A stretch of 64,000 bases of DNA from Hymenoscyphus infarciens (lineage: Eukaryota; Ascomycota; Leotiomycetes; Helotiales; Helotiaceae), in contig LLCB01000229.1 of NCBI GenBank assembly GCA_001414345.1, positions 1 to 64,000 of the forward strand, in the 5' to 3' direction. A program made the position numbers and the translations under genes. Below, in pieces: positions 47,479-58,884 of the stretch (position 1 is the stretch's first letter; every line of letters starts with the position of its first letter). Under the pieces are notes generated by a model, which worked only from the letters and a program-made list of their open reading frames with translations, was not told the origin of the DNA and ran no database searches.

Positions 47479-48901
47479 TTATGAAATAGGATTTAAATTG
47501 AAAGCATCAAATAAGGTATCTTGGAAGAAACGGTGGAACTCTCGCGTTGAGGTTCGAAATTTCTGAAAAGACCTTTAGGTTGGGCCGGGGGGGGGCTGTC
47601 TCGTGACAGCGCAGCTACCTTGTACAAACCAACCAACCACAGCTCAGGAGAGACATGAGCGCATAATTTGTTGCATATCGCTTTCCCTGTTGTGGTAGCT
47701 CAGCTACTAATACACTACTGTTTTGCAATTTTCATTTCCTAAGCTTTAGTGAGTAGAGTATATAAATTGTTTATTTCATTACTTTTACCTCTAAATACTA
47801 TACTTGGCTTGCTCACTCTTTCGTGGCTTACTTGTAGCTTACTCACGGATTACTCGTTTTTTGCTTATTTGATAGCTTACTCGATAGTCACGTTTAAGAG
47901 CTAAATCACTATTTATCGGTTTACTTATAGATTACTCGTAGATTACTTATAGGTTATACGTAGATTACGTATAAGTTACTACTAGCTCTCGTAATAGGAA
48001 TTAGCGACGTTATAATATAATACTATTAGATAATTATAGCTTGAAAATAAATCAAAGTAGAGGCTATAAGTTATTAGTCTTATACTAGCTTAGAAAGTTA
48101 ACTATAGCTCTTAAATAAAGTTCAAGGCTAGAATATAATATATATACTCTTTTTGTCTACCGAGTGTTTATTTATAATTAATTAAAAATAAACTTATAAT
48201 AATAGTATTAGTTATTATTAGTAGAAGACGTGTTTAACTAAAAGTGATTTATAACTTTAGTTATAACTTATTATTATAAAACTAAAGATAATTAACATTT
48301 ACCTTTAGTAACTACTTAGATTAAGAAACTCTAATTAATTTGATTCTTCTAAAAGACTTTAGATAGTAGTTTCTAATTACTATTATTTAGCTATATAACA
48401 AATGAGAAAATAAGCTCTTATAGATTAAACGTATATAATAAAAGCTAAATTCTCTAAGATAGCTTAAGAAATAGATAAAGAGTACTAGATATATATATTT
48501 TCGTAATATCGTAATTAATAGCGAGGAAAATCCTAAAGAAATAGATCTTTAGATTACTAATTCTTAATAGATAATATTTATTTATATTATAAGCGATATT
48601 ATAAGCTTTTACTAAAACTTATATGATAAAACCTCAGTTTTTAACTTATTATAATTATTCTAGACAGAAGAAGAAATAGAGAAATAGCTAGTACTTCTTA
48701 ATCTTCGAAGGCTAGATACTCAAAGACCTATAGTAAACAAGAGACTAAAAACATTATGTTAATCACCCTAGACAAGACCTCCTCTTACAAAGTAACCTTA
48801 ATTCACTCTCAAAATCGGAACAATCTCGGCCCACAACTCCTTCTAAATCCCTAGTGGCATAACGTCTAATAACTACCTCTCTCAAAAACTTGAAGACAAA
48901 A
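47479..48901. other. Intergenic, mostly TA-rich relic sequence
   Basis: A G9 run lies near 47587. From about 47750 to 48760 the DNA is TA-rich and full of stops in all frames, consistent with another RIP-decayed repeat whose identity I cannot read. At about 47860-47990 loosely repeated TTACTCGTAGATTACTTATAGG-like units (about 20 nt; given here as TTACTCGTAGATTACTTAT) occur several times. No gene supported. Confidence 0.45.
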
Positions 48902-49263
48902 GCTTGGTTGGCCTAGTGGTTAAGGCCCTTCTCCTCAGCACACAAATATTGATTGGTGGTTAGGTAGTTCAGGATTTTTCTGTAGAGTTTCAGTCAAGTC
49001 AGTTGGAGTTAGTTTGGCGCGCATATCACCTCCTAATATTCCCAGTTCTCTGCCCATATCACTCTGCGCCCCTCAACCGGGGTGTTAGTGATATGTTGTC
49101 GTAGATGGATGTACGACTAGAGACGCCTTTGCTTGCGTTGGTGGGGTTCTGGGGTTATATGGTTGCCCTCTCTTAATCCATCACCGGTTGGCAATACTCA
49201 TTAAGCGGGGGATGTTTGTGAAGGACCAAGAAGAAATCATCAGTTCGATTCTGATACCGAGCA
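48902..49263 (+). repeat. tRNA-like dispersed element, copy 3 (longest, best-kept ends)
   Basis: Starts GCTTGGTTGGCCTAGTGG (acceptor strand plus a full A-box TGGCCTAGTGG) and ends ATCAGTTCGATTCTGAT then ACCGAGCA (T arm with TTCGATT loop, then an acceptor strand complementary to the first seven bases). CTTCT and AGAAG can again pair as an anticodon stem. About 300 nt separate the halves, including text unrelated to copies 1 and 2 except for the last TGTGAAGGACC, which copy 1 shares. A T6 run follows within about 15 nt of the 3' end. Confidence 0.65.
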
Positions 49264-49832
49264 TCAAGTACTTTTTTGAGGTGTTTTTTAAGGTATCTTT
49301 TGGCATAGTTTTTAGATGACCTTGTGCTCATTTGAATAGTGCACTCATATTCACTAGTGTTATAGAAAGTCTCTAAAGTTTTCAATATTGATTTCGTACT
49401 ATTAAACAACAAGAGTCGCCTCAAAAGATAGCATCCCATGCTTAAATAAAACCAACATCCGAAATCCAAATCCCATCCAAGTGAAAATATAATACTATAA
49501 ATAGCTCTGAAGAAGAGGAGAGAAGGACAAGCAGAACGTATGCACAGATTTACGCAACTATACTCATCTATCTTCTCTATATAATGCTAAAGTGCTTAAC
49601 TCTCAGCACAGGTATAATATGAAAAACGTATTTACCAAGGAAAGAGAATCCCTAGACACAGAGAAAACCAGGGTATATAATCTGAACCAAATAAAAAAGC
49701 TGTCTCTCGGAAGACAGATAAAAAGATCGGTATATATCCAAGGAAAATATGACGCATAGTCAATCCGAAATCCTATCCTCTCCTCTCCTATCCTCTCCTA
49801 TCCTATCGTCGCATATACTCGAAAGTTTACAG
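49264..49832. other. Intergenic: 3' flank of the coiled-coil protein gene
   Basis: A/T-leaning sequence with a CTATCCTCTCCTATCCTATC microsatellite-like stretch near 49779-49806 just beyond the stop codon. A frame on the minus strand from 49469 overlaps the tRNA-like unit and is not called. Confidence 0.35.
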
Positions 49833-52800
49833 TCATTCTTCCGGCTCATCACCATCCATGCTGAACGGAACCTTCTCTTTCTTTCCCTTCTTGCCCTTTT
49901 TCTCCTTCTTGCCCTTCTTGCCACCAGGAGATAACGGGAAATCCCCCGAAGTCGGCGAAGCAAAAGCACTAGTCGATGCCTCCGTATCTCCACCAGGAGA
50001 CATTGGTGACATAGGCGAGGCAACATTAAAGGGATCTTCTTCGTTTGGATTGGCAGGAGTCATAGGAGTGGCAGGCGTGGAAAATCCAGATTTGCTGTTC
50101 TTCTTTCCTTTCTTCTCTTTCTTGGATTTCTTGGTAGGAAGTGCCCACTCCTCATCCGGATTTTCTTGAGGAGCTTCGGAAGCCTCTGGGAGCTCCTCTG
50201 GCTCGTCATCGATGAGTTCCTTCTCCGTTATTGTTTCTTCGATTGGTGTTACAGGTGTTGAGAACCCTGATTTGCTGTTCTTCTTTCCTTTCTTATCTTT
50301 CTTGGATTTCTTGGTGGGGAGTGCCCACTCGTCAACGGGTTCTTGAGGAGTTTCTTCTGGGAGATCCTCTGGCTCATCGACAGGTTCTTTTTCGGTGGCT
50401 GGTTCTTCAATTGGGTCCTCAGCGACGGCTTCAATTTCTGGCTCCTTTTCTAAAACGGGATCCTCTTTTTCGATAACTGGCTCAATTTCCGGTTCTTTCT
50501 CGACGATTGGCTCTTCAATTGGATCCTCGGCTAGTGCCTCAATTTCTAGCTCCTTTTCTAAAACAGGATCTTCTTTTTCGATAACTGGCTTAATTTCCGG
50601 TTCTTTCTCGACGATTGGCTCTTCAATTAGATCCTCGGCTGGTGCCTCGAGTACGGGCTCCTGCTCTAAAATTGGATCTTCTTTTTCGACAATCGGCTCC
50701 GATTCTTGAGCAATCTCCTCGAGTTTCTCTTCCACATGTTCTTCAATAGCTGGCTCCGGTTCTTGAGCAGCAACGATGGGTTGTTCCTCAACGGCGGGTT
50801 GTTCCTCAACGATGGGTTGTTCCTCAACAGCGGGTTGTTCCTCAACGGCGGGTTGTTCCTCAACGGCGGGTTGTTCCTCAACGGCGGGTTGTTCCTCAAC
50901 GGCGGGTTGTTCCTCAACGGCGGGTTGTTCCTCAACGATGGGTTGTTCCTCAACAGCGGGTTGTTCCTCAACGGCGGGTTCAACGGGGGGTTGTTCCTCA
51001 ACGATGGGTTGTTCCTCAATGGCGGGTTCTTCCTCGACAATTGGCTCCTCGGGGATTTCTCCTTCAAGAATTTCAGCCTCCGGTGTAGAGCTATCCTCTT
51101 TCTCCGGTGTGTTTTCCTCCGCAACAGGCGTAAGAGAGCTGTACTCCTTTTCCGGAACATCATCCGAAGGCTCCGAAACCTCACGAGAAGCAGCTGGTGT
51201 ACTTTTCTTGAACCAAGCAGCCTCAGGAATTGAAGCTCCTCGATCACCAGCGACAGAATGCTCTTTCAGCTGGTCGATACCCCTCTCGCTGAGGTGAACG
51301 CCTTCGGAGAGAGCATCAACCTTGCCTCCAGTAGATTCGACTGATGTTGAAAGGTCTTTCAATTGGCCGTCGAGAGTAGTGATGTCAATCGCCTGGACAT
51401 TGCCGCTCAAAACGGTAATCGAGTCGGTGAGTTGAGTACCGGTAGCGTCAATTTCAGCCTTAAGCTCATCGCTAAGAGTGCTGATGCTTGTCGTAATTGT
51501 AGTGTGGTTGATATCAATTTGAGAGACAATCGATGTCACGGACTCCTTTGTGGCATCAATGGAAGCTGACGAAGTTTCAATCAGAGCACGAACAGCCTTG
51601 ACCTCTTCCAGGACTTCCTTTGAACTGTCATCGTCTGACATAACGGCGGCCGTACCTGCACCTGCTGCACCACCGAGAGCAAGAGCACCAATGGCCAAGA
51701 CGATCTCGGAATTCGCGTTCTTGGTCTCCTCGTGAAGATCTTTCACCAGTGCGCCATGAGCATCAACGCCAGATTTCGAGTCAATGACAGTTGCTTTAAG
51801 CTCTGAAATTCCAGACAAGACTCCCTCTTGGGAAATGCCATCCTTGATAGTCTCAAGAAGTGGGCTGTATGAAGTGAGAATGTCGTGGCTCGCCTTGATA
51901 GCAGCGAGAACATCGGGGTTGGATCCCTTGATGTCAGCCAATGTACCATTCTGCTCCTCTAGGGTACCAATAATGGCATTGAGGTGTGTCTCAAGAGCGG
52001 CAACATTTGGACTTCCCTCCTCGCTAGTAGAAGCTTCACGAGGTTGGACAGTCTTCAAGTCTGCAAAAGCGGTTGTATGAGCAGCGTGAGACTCGTTTGC
52101 AGCAGCCGTTGCTTCCTTGATCTCATTGAGAGTTGTCGCATGTGTGTTGTGTAGATCATGAGAAGCTGTTGTTGTATCTTTGATGGTTGCGAGAGCGGCG
52201 TTTTGTTCCTCAAGAGTGGTGATTATAGATCCAATTTGGGTCTCTAGGGCGCCGACATCACTAGATGGTGTAGCCTCTGTCGGCTCAGCTAATCTCACTG
52301 TCTTCAACTCGCCGAGTGTCACGGCGTGAGCGGCATGAGATTCATTAGAAGCAGTGGTGGCTTCATGGATTGCAGATAAGGTTGTCTTGTGGTCATCTAG
52401 AGCAGCCAATACAGCACCAACTTGTGCTTCAAGTGGAGCCAAATTAGTGCTTTCAACATCAGGTGATGTCTCGACTGATCGTGATTTGATATCATCCAAG
52501 GATACAACATGTGCTGCATGCGATTCATTCGAGGCATTCGTAGCATCCTTGATTTCCGCAAGAGTTGCTTTGTGCTCCTCCAAAGTAGCAGCGAGGGCAG
52601 CAATGTGTGATTCTAGGCCGCTTGGATCGCCAGCTGGAGCACCTCCTTCGACAGATCTGGTCGACTTGATCTCATCAAGAGCAGTGCTATGGGTTGCATG
52701 AGAGTCATTTGAAGCTTGAACAGCAGCGTCAAGTTTCTCGAAAGCGGCGATGTGACTAGCATGTGACTCGTTTGAAGAGTGCAAAGCAGTCAAAATCTCG

Positions 52801-54897
52801 TCACTAACATCTGCCTCTCTAACCTCAGATAGCATTGTAGTGTGACCTGCTTGAGCTTGGCCAAGGTCGTGGAGAGCTGTGAGGATTTCAGCGCTAACAT
52901 CATCCTTCAACTCATTGATAAGGCCAGTCTGGGTGTCCAATTTTCCGATAATGGCGGTGATCTCATTTTGCAACTCTCCAACATTGCCACCGCCCTCTGC
53001 AGGAACGACTTCACTACTTGTTGAGGTGTTGGCCGATTTGATTTCATCCAAGCTTCCAGAATGAGCTTCCATCTTAGCATGGAGAGCCGCGATTTGAGCT
53101 TCTAATGCGGCAAAATTTGTGTCATAGGATGCTGCTGGGGCGGCATCACCACCTCCAATGGACTTTATTTGCTCCAAGCTTCCAGAGTGAGACTCCATCT
53201 TGGAATGAAGTTCTGCAAGCTGAGCCTCTAATGTAGCGAAATTGGTGTCATATGAAGCTGGAGCAGCATCTCCACCAGGGATGGATTCCATCTTTGTGTG
53301 AAGGGCGGCAATTTGGGATTCCAGTGCAGAGAAGTTGGTGTCGTAAGAGACTGGTGCAGCATCGCTTCCACCTCCACCGAGGGATTTAACGACTTCTAGG
53401 GCTTCGGCATGGGATGCGTGCGAGTCGTTTGATTTTTGAACTGCTGCCAGAATATCTGCGCCATTGTTGGCAGACTTGTGTTCTTCGACAGTTGAGAGAA
53501 CAGTGTCAACCTTGGAGCTCAATCCACTAAGGTTCTCGCTAGTGGAAGCAAATCCAGCTTCGACACTTTCTTTAATAGTTGTGAGCTCTGAATGCAGACT
53601 TTGTAATGCGGCTGAAGAATCTGAGTCTCCGCTAGTCGAAGCTGCGACCGGTTCGGATCCCGAGTTCAAGGAACGCTCTTTGATTTCGCCTAATAGAATA
53701 GCATGAGAGGCATGCGAATCGTTCGATTTTTGAAGAGCCTCCAAAATTTCCGGACTGGTGCTTGCGCCCTTGATTTCTGTTAGACCTTCCGCATGCGACT
53801 CAACAGCAGTTAGGACACCTCCAACTTGCGCACCCAATCCTTCAAAATGTTCATTACTTGCACTAATGCCACTCTCGACGCTAGCCTTCAATGCTTCGAG
53901 TTCCGCAGAAATGCTTTGTATTTTCTCTGATATATCCGGCGCACCCTTCAAGCCTACAAGGTCCGTAGAGATGGCATCAAGCTTTGTCGCATGAGAGGCT
54001 AGTAGTGATGGGTGCTCTGCTACTTGTTGGTTGATAGCTTCGACATTCTTGCCTAGGTTTGAACCGACGGCGTCTACCACCAACCCAATATCCTCCTTCA
54101 ATTGGTCTAATTGTGCTTGTAGGACAGATGCCGTGGTTGCCGATTGCTCGGTAAAGGTCTGTATATTGGTAAGTCCCAATGCCACCTCGCTAACCTTTCT
54201 ATTGTTGCTTTCGACTGCGCTTGACAGCTCCGCGATGGTGGCTACGGTTCGTTTGTTGTTTTTCTCGAGGGATTGCTTGAATTGCTCGATATCTTGTGGT
54301 GGGGAGGAATCGCTGGAACCCCGCCGCCGGGGCGTGGGAGCTGTGGGAGTTGAAGGACTCGAAGGGCTTCTGGGTGTTTGTTGTCCATTGCGCTGCGACT
54401 GCTGGGTATCAATTCGTTCCAATAAGTTCTCTACACTCCTGTTCGTTTTCCGGAGTAGCACCTCGTGCGTATACACCGATTCCACCAGCGGCTGCAAGGT
54501 GTCGAGCGCATCTTTGATGGAGGGTTGAATTATGCGCGCCAAGTTTGCTGCAATGGCAGTTTGGAAAGCTTCGCTGTTGATGGCGTCGTTGATGGCATTT
54601 CGAAAGGCGTCTGGATCTTGGGTGATAAAGCCATTGGTACCAGTTGGGCTGGTAACTTCAGACTTGGTGCGCTTCCCTTCAAAGGAAGCTCGAATTCGAC
54701 TCGTTAATGGCGGGCGAGAATTAGGAGACATGATGTTTTGGGGGTTGCCAACCAATGGTTCACTGGCACTGAAGAGACAGTGGGAAAAAAGAAAGGATGG
54801 AAGTGAAAAGCAGAAGGGACTCGAGATGTTTTTCTTACCCGTCAGAAATACTCTGCTGTACGAGACCACCAGACTCACCGTGCAAAACCTCGACCAT
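49833..54897 (-). CDS. Very large repetitive coiled-coil protein, function unknown
   Basis: Two N-terminal models are possible. (a) One exon from ATG 54731, 1632 aa. (b) ATG 54897, exon 54897-54839, GTAAG...CAG intron, exon 54768-49833, 1664 aa starting MVEVLHGESGGLVQQSISDG; the phase fits and I slightly prefer it. The N-terminal 150 residues (MSPNSRPPLTSRI ... QDPDAFRNAINDAINSEAFQ) look folded. A long middle (about residues 180-1150) repeats modules such as ASNESHAAH..TL.EIK and ALE.QI..LHAKMESHSGSL, predicted as extended coiled coil, with one Gly/Ala-rich hydrophobic stretch (ALALGGAAGAGTAAV). Then come 13 (A/I)VEEQP units, Glu/Pro-rich EPEIEPVIEKEDPVLEKE repeats, two WALPTKKSKK-x-KKGKK blocks, and a Lys-rich tail ending DGDEPEE. 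It could be a scaffold, cytoskeletal or organelle-tethering protein; no family is recognised. Confidence 0.8.
50775..51036 (-). repeat. 18-bp coding minisatellite, about 13 units of (A/I)VEEQP
   Basis: Near-perfect 18-bp units (read on the plus strand TCAACGGCGGGTTGTTCC) within the coiled-coil gene. Because 18 is a multiple of three, copy-number changes keep the frame. Other frames of the repeat are also stop-free, creating long spurious frames on both strands. One partial unit (PPVEP) interrupts the array. Confidence 0.95.
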
Positions 54898-56344
54898 GAT
54901 GATAAAAGTGGGTGTTATAGGTGAATTCATGCATCGAACAACGCATGCTGAGGATTATCGCTGTCAAACGACGTGTTTCTGCCGCCCTACTCGCCTACCA
55001 TTCCGAACATACGTCCGGCGGCATGTTAATCCGCATCTGCAAGTGTTGGGCGCATAGAAGAAAGGTAGCAGTGTCATGGGAGAGTGGTCCTCTTCTCCAA
55101 TTCGATGTTGTTGATCTGACAAGCGCTCTCGAAAGTGGTCCTCCTCTCCAATTCGATGTTGTTGATTTGACAAGCGCTCTCCAAACCTCCAGACCTCCAG
55201 ACCTCCTCCGGACCCATGAGATGAGGGGAGCACCACGTCTGCGGTGACTCTGCATTCGCTGCATGCAACAGCGAAAACTGCACCACAGGCAGGCCTGTCT
55301 GCTGTATCTGTATGGAGAATTGCCCGTGGGGGACTAAGTTGGGCAGCAGGTGGCAGCATGGTTGGGCCGGACTGTGACTTGACAAATCGTCTGGACTTTC
55401 AATAAAATAATGGGGTCTGAAGATCATCACAAACCATAAATGGGAAGATGACAAAAAGGAAATGGGAAGCAATTAAAAAAAGGCAATGAAGCCGGGCTGG
55501 AGTCTGGACAGCGAAGCATAGTGGGGGTACGTTTGGAGGTTGAATCCCGGATAGAAGGGAAGGGATCAGACCCTTCGTCGGAGAATTATCGTAGTCATGT
55601 GATATGAGTACGGACGACACCTCAGATTTTGACTCGCTCCCACCTAGTAAGAGTTTTACACCGCAACTTGGACTGACAAATACCTGACCTATATCTTCAT
55701 CTGTTGTATGATAACTTGGTAGTATAGAAGCCTTACAACAATCCAATTGTCAGCGATATTATACCAGTCCTGATAATCTACTCACCCAAAAGTCCAGGCA
55801 CACTTTTCCGTGCATCTCAAACAATTCAACATACCTAAGCCCGTCTATCATATTCCTCGTTTCCAGTTCAAGATTAGATTTCTCGCAGGCGAACTCATGA
55901 GGTCGGATTAGAGCTTTCTTTCAACCTCCGTTTACCAACTGGTCAACCATGGTTGATTTAAGCTTACCAAACTGAACATTAATGCGTTCCAAGCCTCCCG
56001 CTCGCCAATCACATAAACGTCCATTTCTAAATGAAAGTCCCCAAAAATATTCCTTAATGATCACCCAATGAACCCAAAGCGTAACAGCCTCGAAAATGCG
56101 AAACTGCATCAAAACATTGACTCGCGATGATATGTCCTCCTATTTCATGCCGAGGAGAAGCTGGGGCCGACCGTCTCCGCCTCCGAGCCTCGGTTCGGCA
56201 GGGCACAGCTCTTTCCGCTTGTGCGCCGGCGGTTCAATAGCCACGAGCCAAAACACCACAAACATTCCTCTCTTCAACAACGGAAGCAATCTTTTCACAG
56301 ATTTTGGTTGATTCGTGCCAGTTCTCTTCTCCTTCGTCGTCGTT
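54898..56344. other. Divergent promoter region between the coiled-coil and carnitine carrier genes
   Basis: About 1.4 kb. It contains the 51-bp tandem duplication at 55084-55185 and otherwise no structure that I can name. Several short frames (55399-55746, 55921-56112 and others) lack domain features. The last 100 bp before 56345 are C/T-rich (TTCTCTTCTCCTTCGTCGTC), typical of a highly expressed fungal leader. Confidence 0.4.
55084..55185. repeat. 51-bp tandem duplication (2 units)
   Basis: GTGGTCCTCTTCTCCAATTC ... GACAAGCGCTCTC at 55084 is followed at 55135 by the same unit with a few changes (CTCCTCTCC for CTTCTCC region; GATTTGAC for GATCTGAC). Unit length 51 bp is a multiple of three, yet neither strand shows a supported gene here. 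Confidence 0.85.
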
Positions 56345-57449
56345 ATGTCTTCCTCTGGTTCCTCCCCAGGTGCGAAGATAAATCAGAAGCTGGATGCGCT
56401 CCCTCCAACCATCGCGGAGAAGCTACCGCACGTCCCTGAGTCCAAGGTCGAATTGAAGGAAGATGCAAAGGTTGCTGGGCAAAAGTCCCTTCAGGGGCTG
56501 CGGAGTTTAGCAGCTGGAGGCTTTGGAGGTGTTTGCGCAGTGGTTGTTGGACATCCATTTGATTTGGTCAAAGTCCGGTTGCAGACCTCGGAGAAGGGCG
56601 TCTACAGCGGGGCAATGGATGCGGTGAGAAAGGGCATTGCGAGAGATGGTTTACGGAGGGGTTTATATGCTGGTGTCAGCGCGCCTTTGGTGGGCGTTAC
56701 GCCTATGTGTGAGTTGTTCTCCTGGTGTTGCTCTTACCATTTGCGATTGAGCTTCGGTCACTGACGTAGTCTAAATAGTCGCCGTCTCATTCTGGGGATA
56801 CGATGTTGGAAAAGGACTCGTCCGCCAATTCTCCACAGTCCACAATGATCAACTCTCAGTAGCACAAGTTTCCGCCGCCGGGTTCTTCTCTGCCATTCCT
56901 ATGACCGCCATTACCGCCCCCTTCGAGCGAGTCAAGGTGCTTCTACAAGTCCAAGGACAAAAAACGCTAGCACCTGGCGAGAAACCGAAATACAGCGGCG
57001 GAGTAGACGTTGTACGGCAATTATACAAGGAAGGAGGTGTTCGCTCAGTATTCCGAGGTTCGACTGCAACTTTGGCTAGAGATGGGCCCGGTTCAGCCGC
57101 ATATTTCGCAACATATGAATACATTAAAAGACGACTCACACCCGTGGATCCAGTAACTGGAAAGGCAAGCGGGGATTTGAGTCTTACCGCTATCACATGC
57201 GCTGGTGCAGCAGCAGGAGTAGCCATGTGGATACCAGTCTTCCCAGTCGACACAGTCAAAAGTAGACTACAAACCATGGAAGGAAAACCAACAGTAGGCG
57301 GTATCATCAGCGGTTTATATAAAGCGGGGGGATATAAAGCTTTTTTCCCTGGTTTCGGACCTGCTATCGCCAGAGCTATCCCTGCGAATGCTGCGACATT
57401 CTTGGGCGTCGAGTTGGCACATCAATTCATGAATAAGACGTTTGGATGA
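56345..57449 (+). CDS. crc1: Mitochondrial carnitine/acylcarnitine carrier (Crc1/AcuH-type)
   Basis: Inner-membrane exchanger that brings acylcarnitines (including acetylcarnitine) into mitochondria, needed for growth on fatty acids or acetate. Two exons (56345-56708, 56779-57449), 344 aa. All three mitochondrial carrier repeats are present: PFDLVKVRLQ, PFERVKVLLQ and PVDTVKSRLQ (PxD/ExxKxRxQ signature). The text at the splice junction, TPMFAVSFWGYDVGKGLV, and the second-repeat motif PFERVKVLLQVQGQ are typical of the carnitine carrier branch. It has an N-terminal hydrophilic extension of about 50 residues before the first helix, common in fungi. Expression would be expected to follow acetate/fatty-acid control, but I cannot identify the binding sites here. 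Confidence 0.9.
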
Positions 57450-58884
57450 ATAGCTTATGTCTAGATGGATCAACAGTATCAGGGAAATTGGCGCGAAGGA
57501 CGTGTATGATTTAGGTATTTTGCATTACAGCGATGGGAAGTAAACAAGCATATTTGAAAGAATGGTGGGAGGCACCTACGGCAAGTTATCATAGATAGAA
57601 GGTGCGCTTTCCGGGGCTTTTTCAACACTTCCTAGATCAATGAAGAAGAAAATTGAAATTCCACTTCTTTCCGTTCCGTTGAGAGCGATGTGACTATTAC
57701 AATTCAATTTCTCCACTGAAAGTAAGTATTAGATCTACTCACTTGCGAAAAGTGACAAAGTGACATGTGAATGTCTTGGCAGTTCTCTTCTCGCAGAGCC
57801 GCAAAAGATTTTTAACTCACCTCTAAACAGGATTCTCATCAATCCCTTATAAAGTCCTGAAATGCAGCATCGCTATCTGTTATCTTATAGCTCTCTTACG
57901 ATTCCTTGGTGCTTTCTAGGCTCTACTACTTCTAAGAGTATAATAGTAATAGATTAAATATCTATCTAAGGAATATCTATCTAGCGAATATCTATAAAGA
58001 TCTACTAATTTACATAGATAGGTTACCTAGGGTGAGAGGGAAACAATTTACAACAACTTCTATAACTTATATGGCTCAGCTCGGAGCTATAATATAGTAA
58101 CTTATTATCAAATGTTTAAGGTTTTAAGAGGCTTTCTGTCTCTTTTTTCCAACATCGTTGATAACGAATATGCCACCCCAATTTCGTTTTAAAACGGGGA
58201 ATATAAACAATCAACGTCCCCCCCCCAAAGCGTAACACAGCGCTATTCTTGACAAGTTATAGAGGTACAGGTTTCCAGACTGAAAACCTGGTAAGTTGGG
58301 AGTGGGTCAGAATAAGCGAGTAGTCCTGGAAGTCAACAGCAAAAAGTGCGAAATAAGTCGCGAACAAGGCGAAGCACACTTCAGAGAGCCCAAAGGTTAA
58401 ACAAAAAAGAAAATAGAATTGGTATAAGAAGACTCAACCGATTTCAAAAGCGGTGACGAGCAACCACAAAGTCTCGTCGCCATAGTCCAAGTTGCTTGTG
58501 AGTTAGCGGCGCGAAGCTATTCAACAGCAAGCAACCCCAATTCACTGAAACCAAGCTTAAAAAGTATTCCCAAGTACTGATTCAATTAAAAGAAAAGTCC
58601 AAAAGATATAAACTACAAGAGATAGTTTCAGAGCTGAGCCGCCGGTATCGGTGCCGGTGCCGGTTTGAAGCCGAAAGGTGATGCCAAGGCGATTGTCGCA
58701 AGGGGTCGCGCTATCGCGCTTTCAAAGTAAACATTGAATCGCATCCGCCCTCAACACCAAAAACACAATATCATTGTCCATCGTCAAACATCAGTCCTCC
58801 TTGAACCTGCAACCTCTCGGAACCACAATAAAAGACGGCATCAAAAGCCCCATTCCGGAATCATCAATTGCGCCCGACGGCACC
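57450..58884. other. Intergenic between the carnitine carrier and Bir1
   Basis: 3' flank of the carrier, then a TA-rich island (about 57880-58130) with strings like ATCTATCTAAGGAATATCTAT repeated loosely, probably a small RIP-decayed repeat. A C9 run lies near 58219. The last 150 bp form the Bir1 leader. A frame from 58774 begins with a non-ATG codon and was not used as the start. Confidence 0.4.

Noticed and set aside
47860..47990. Repeated TTACTCG/GATTAC strings as an array of regulatory sites
   Set aside because: Spacing is irregular, the sequence lies in a TA-rich decayed block and no nearby gene would be controlled by it; more likely a decayed minisatellite of a dead repeat.
50395..51297. 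Long open frames on both strands opposite and within the VEEQP array
   Set aside because: They arise because an 18-bp repeat free of stops in one frame is free of stops in most frames; the encoded Gly-Cys-Ser-Thr or Leu-Phe-Leu-Asn-Gly repeats have no start context or splice logic. The minus-strand coiled-coil frame is the one continuing on both sides.
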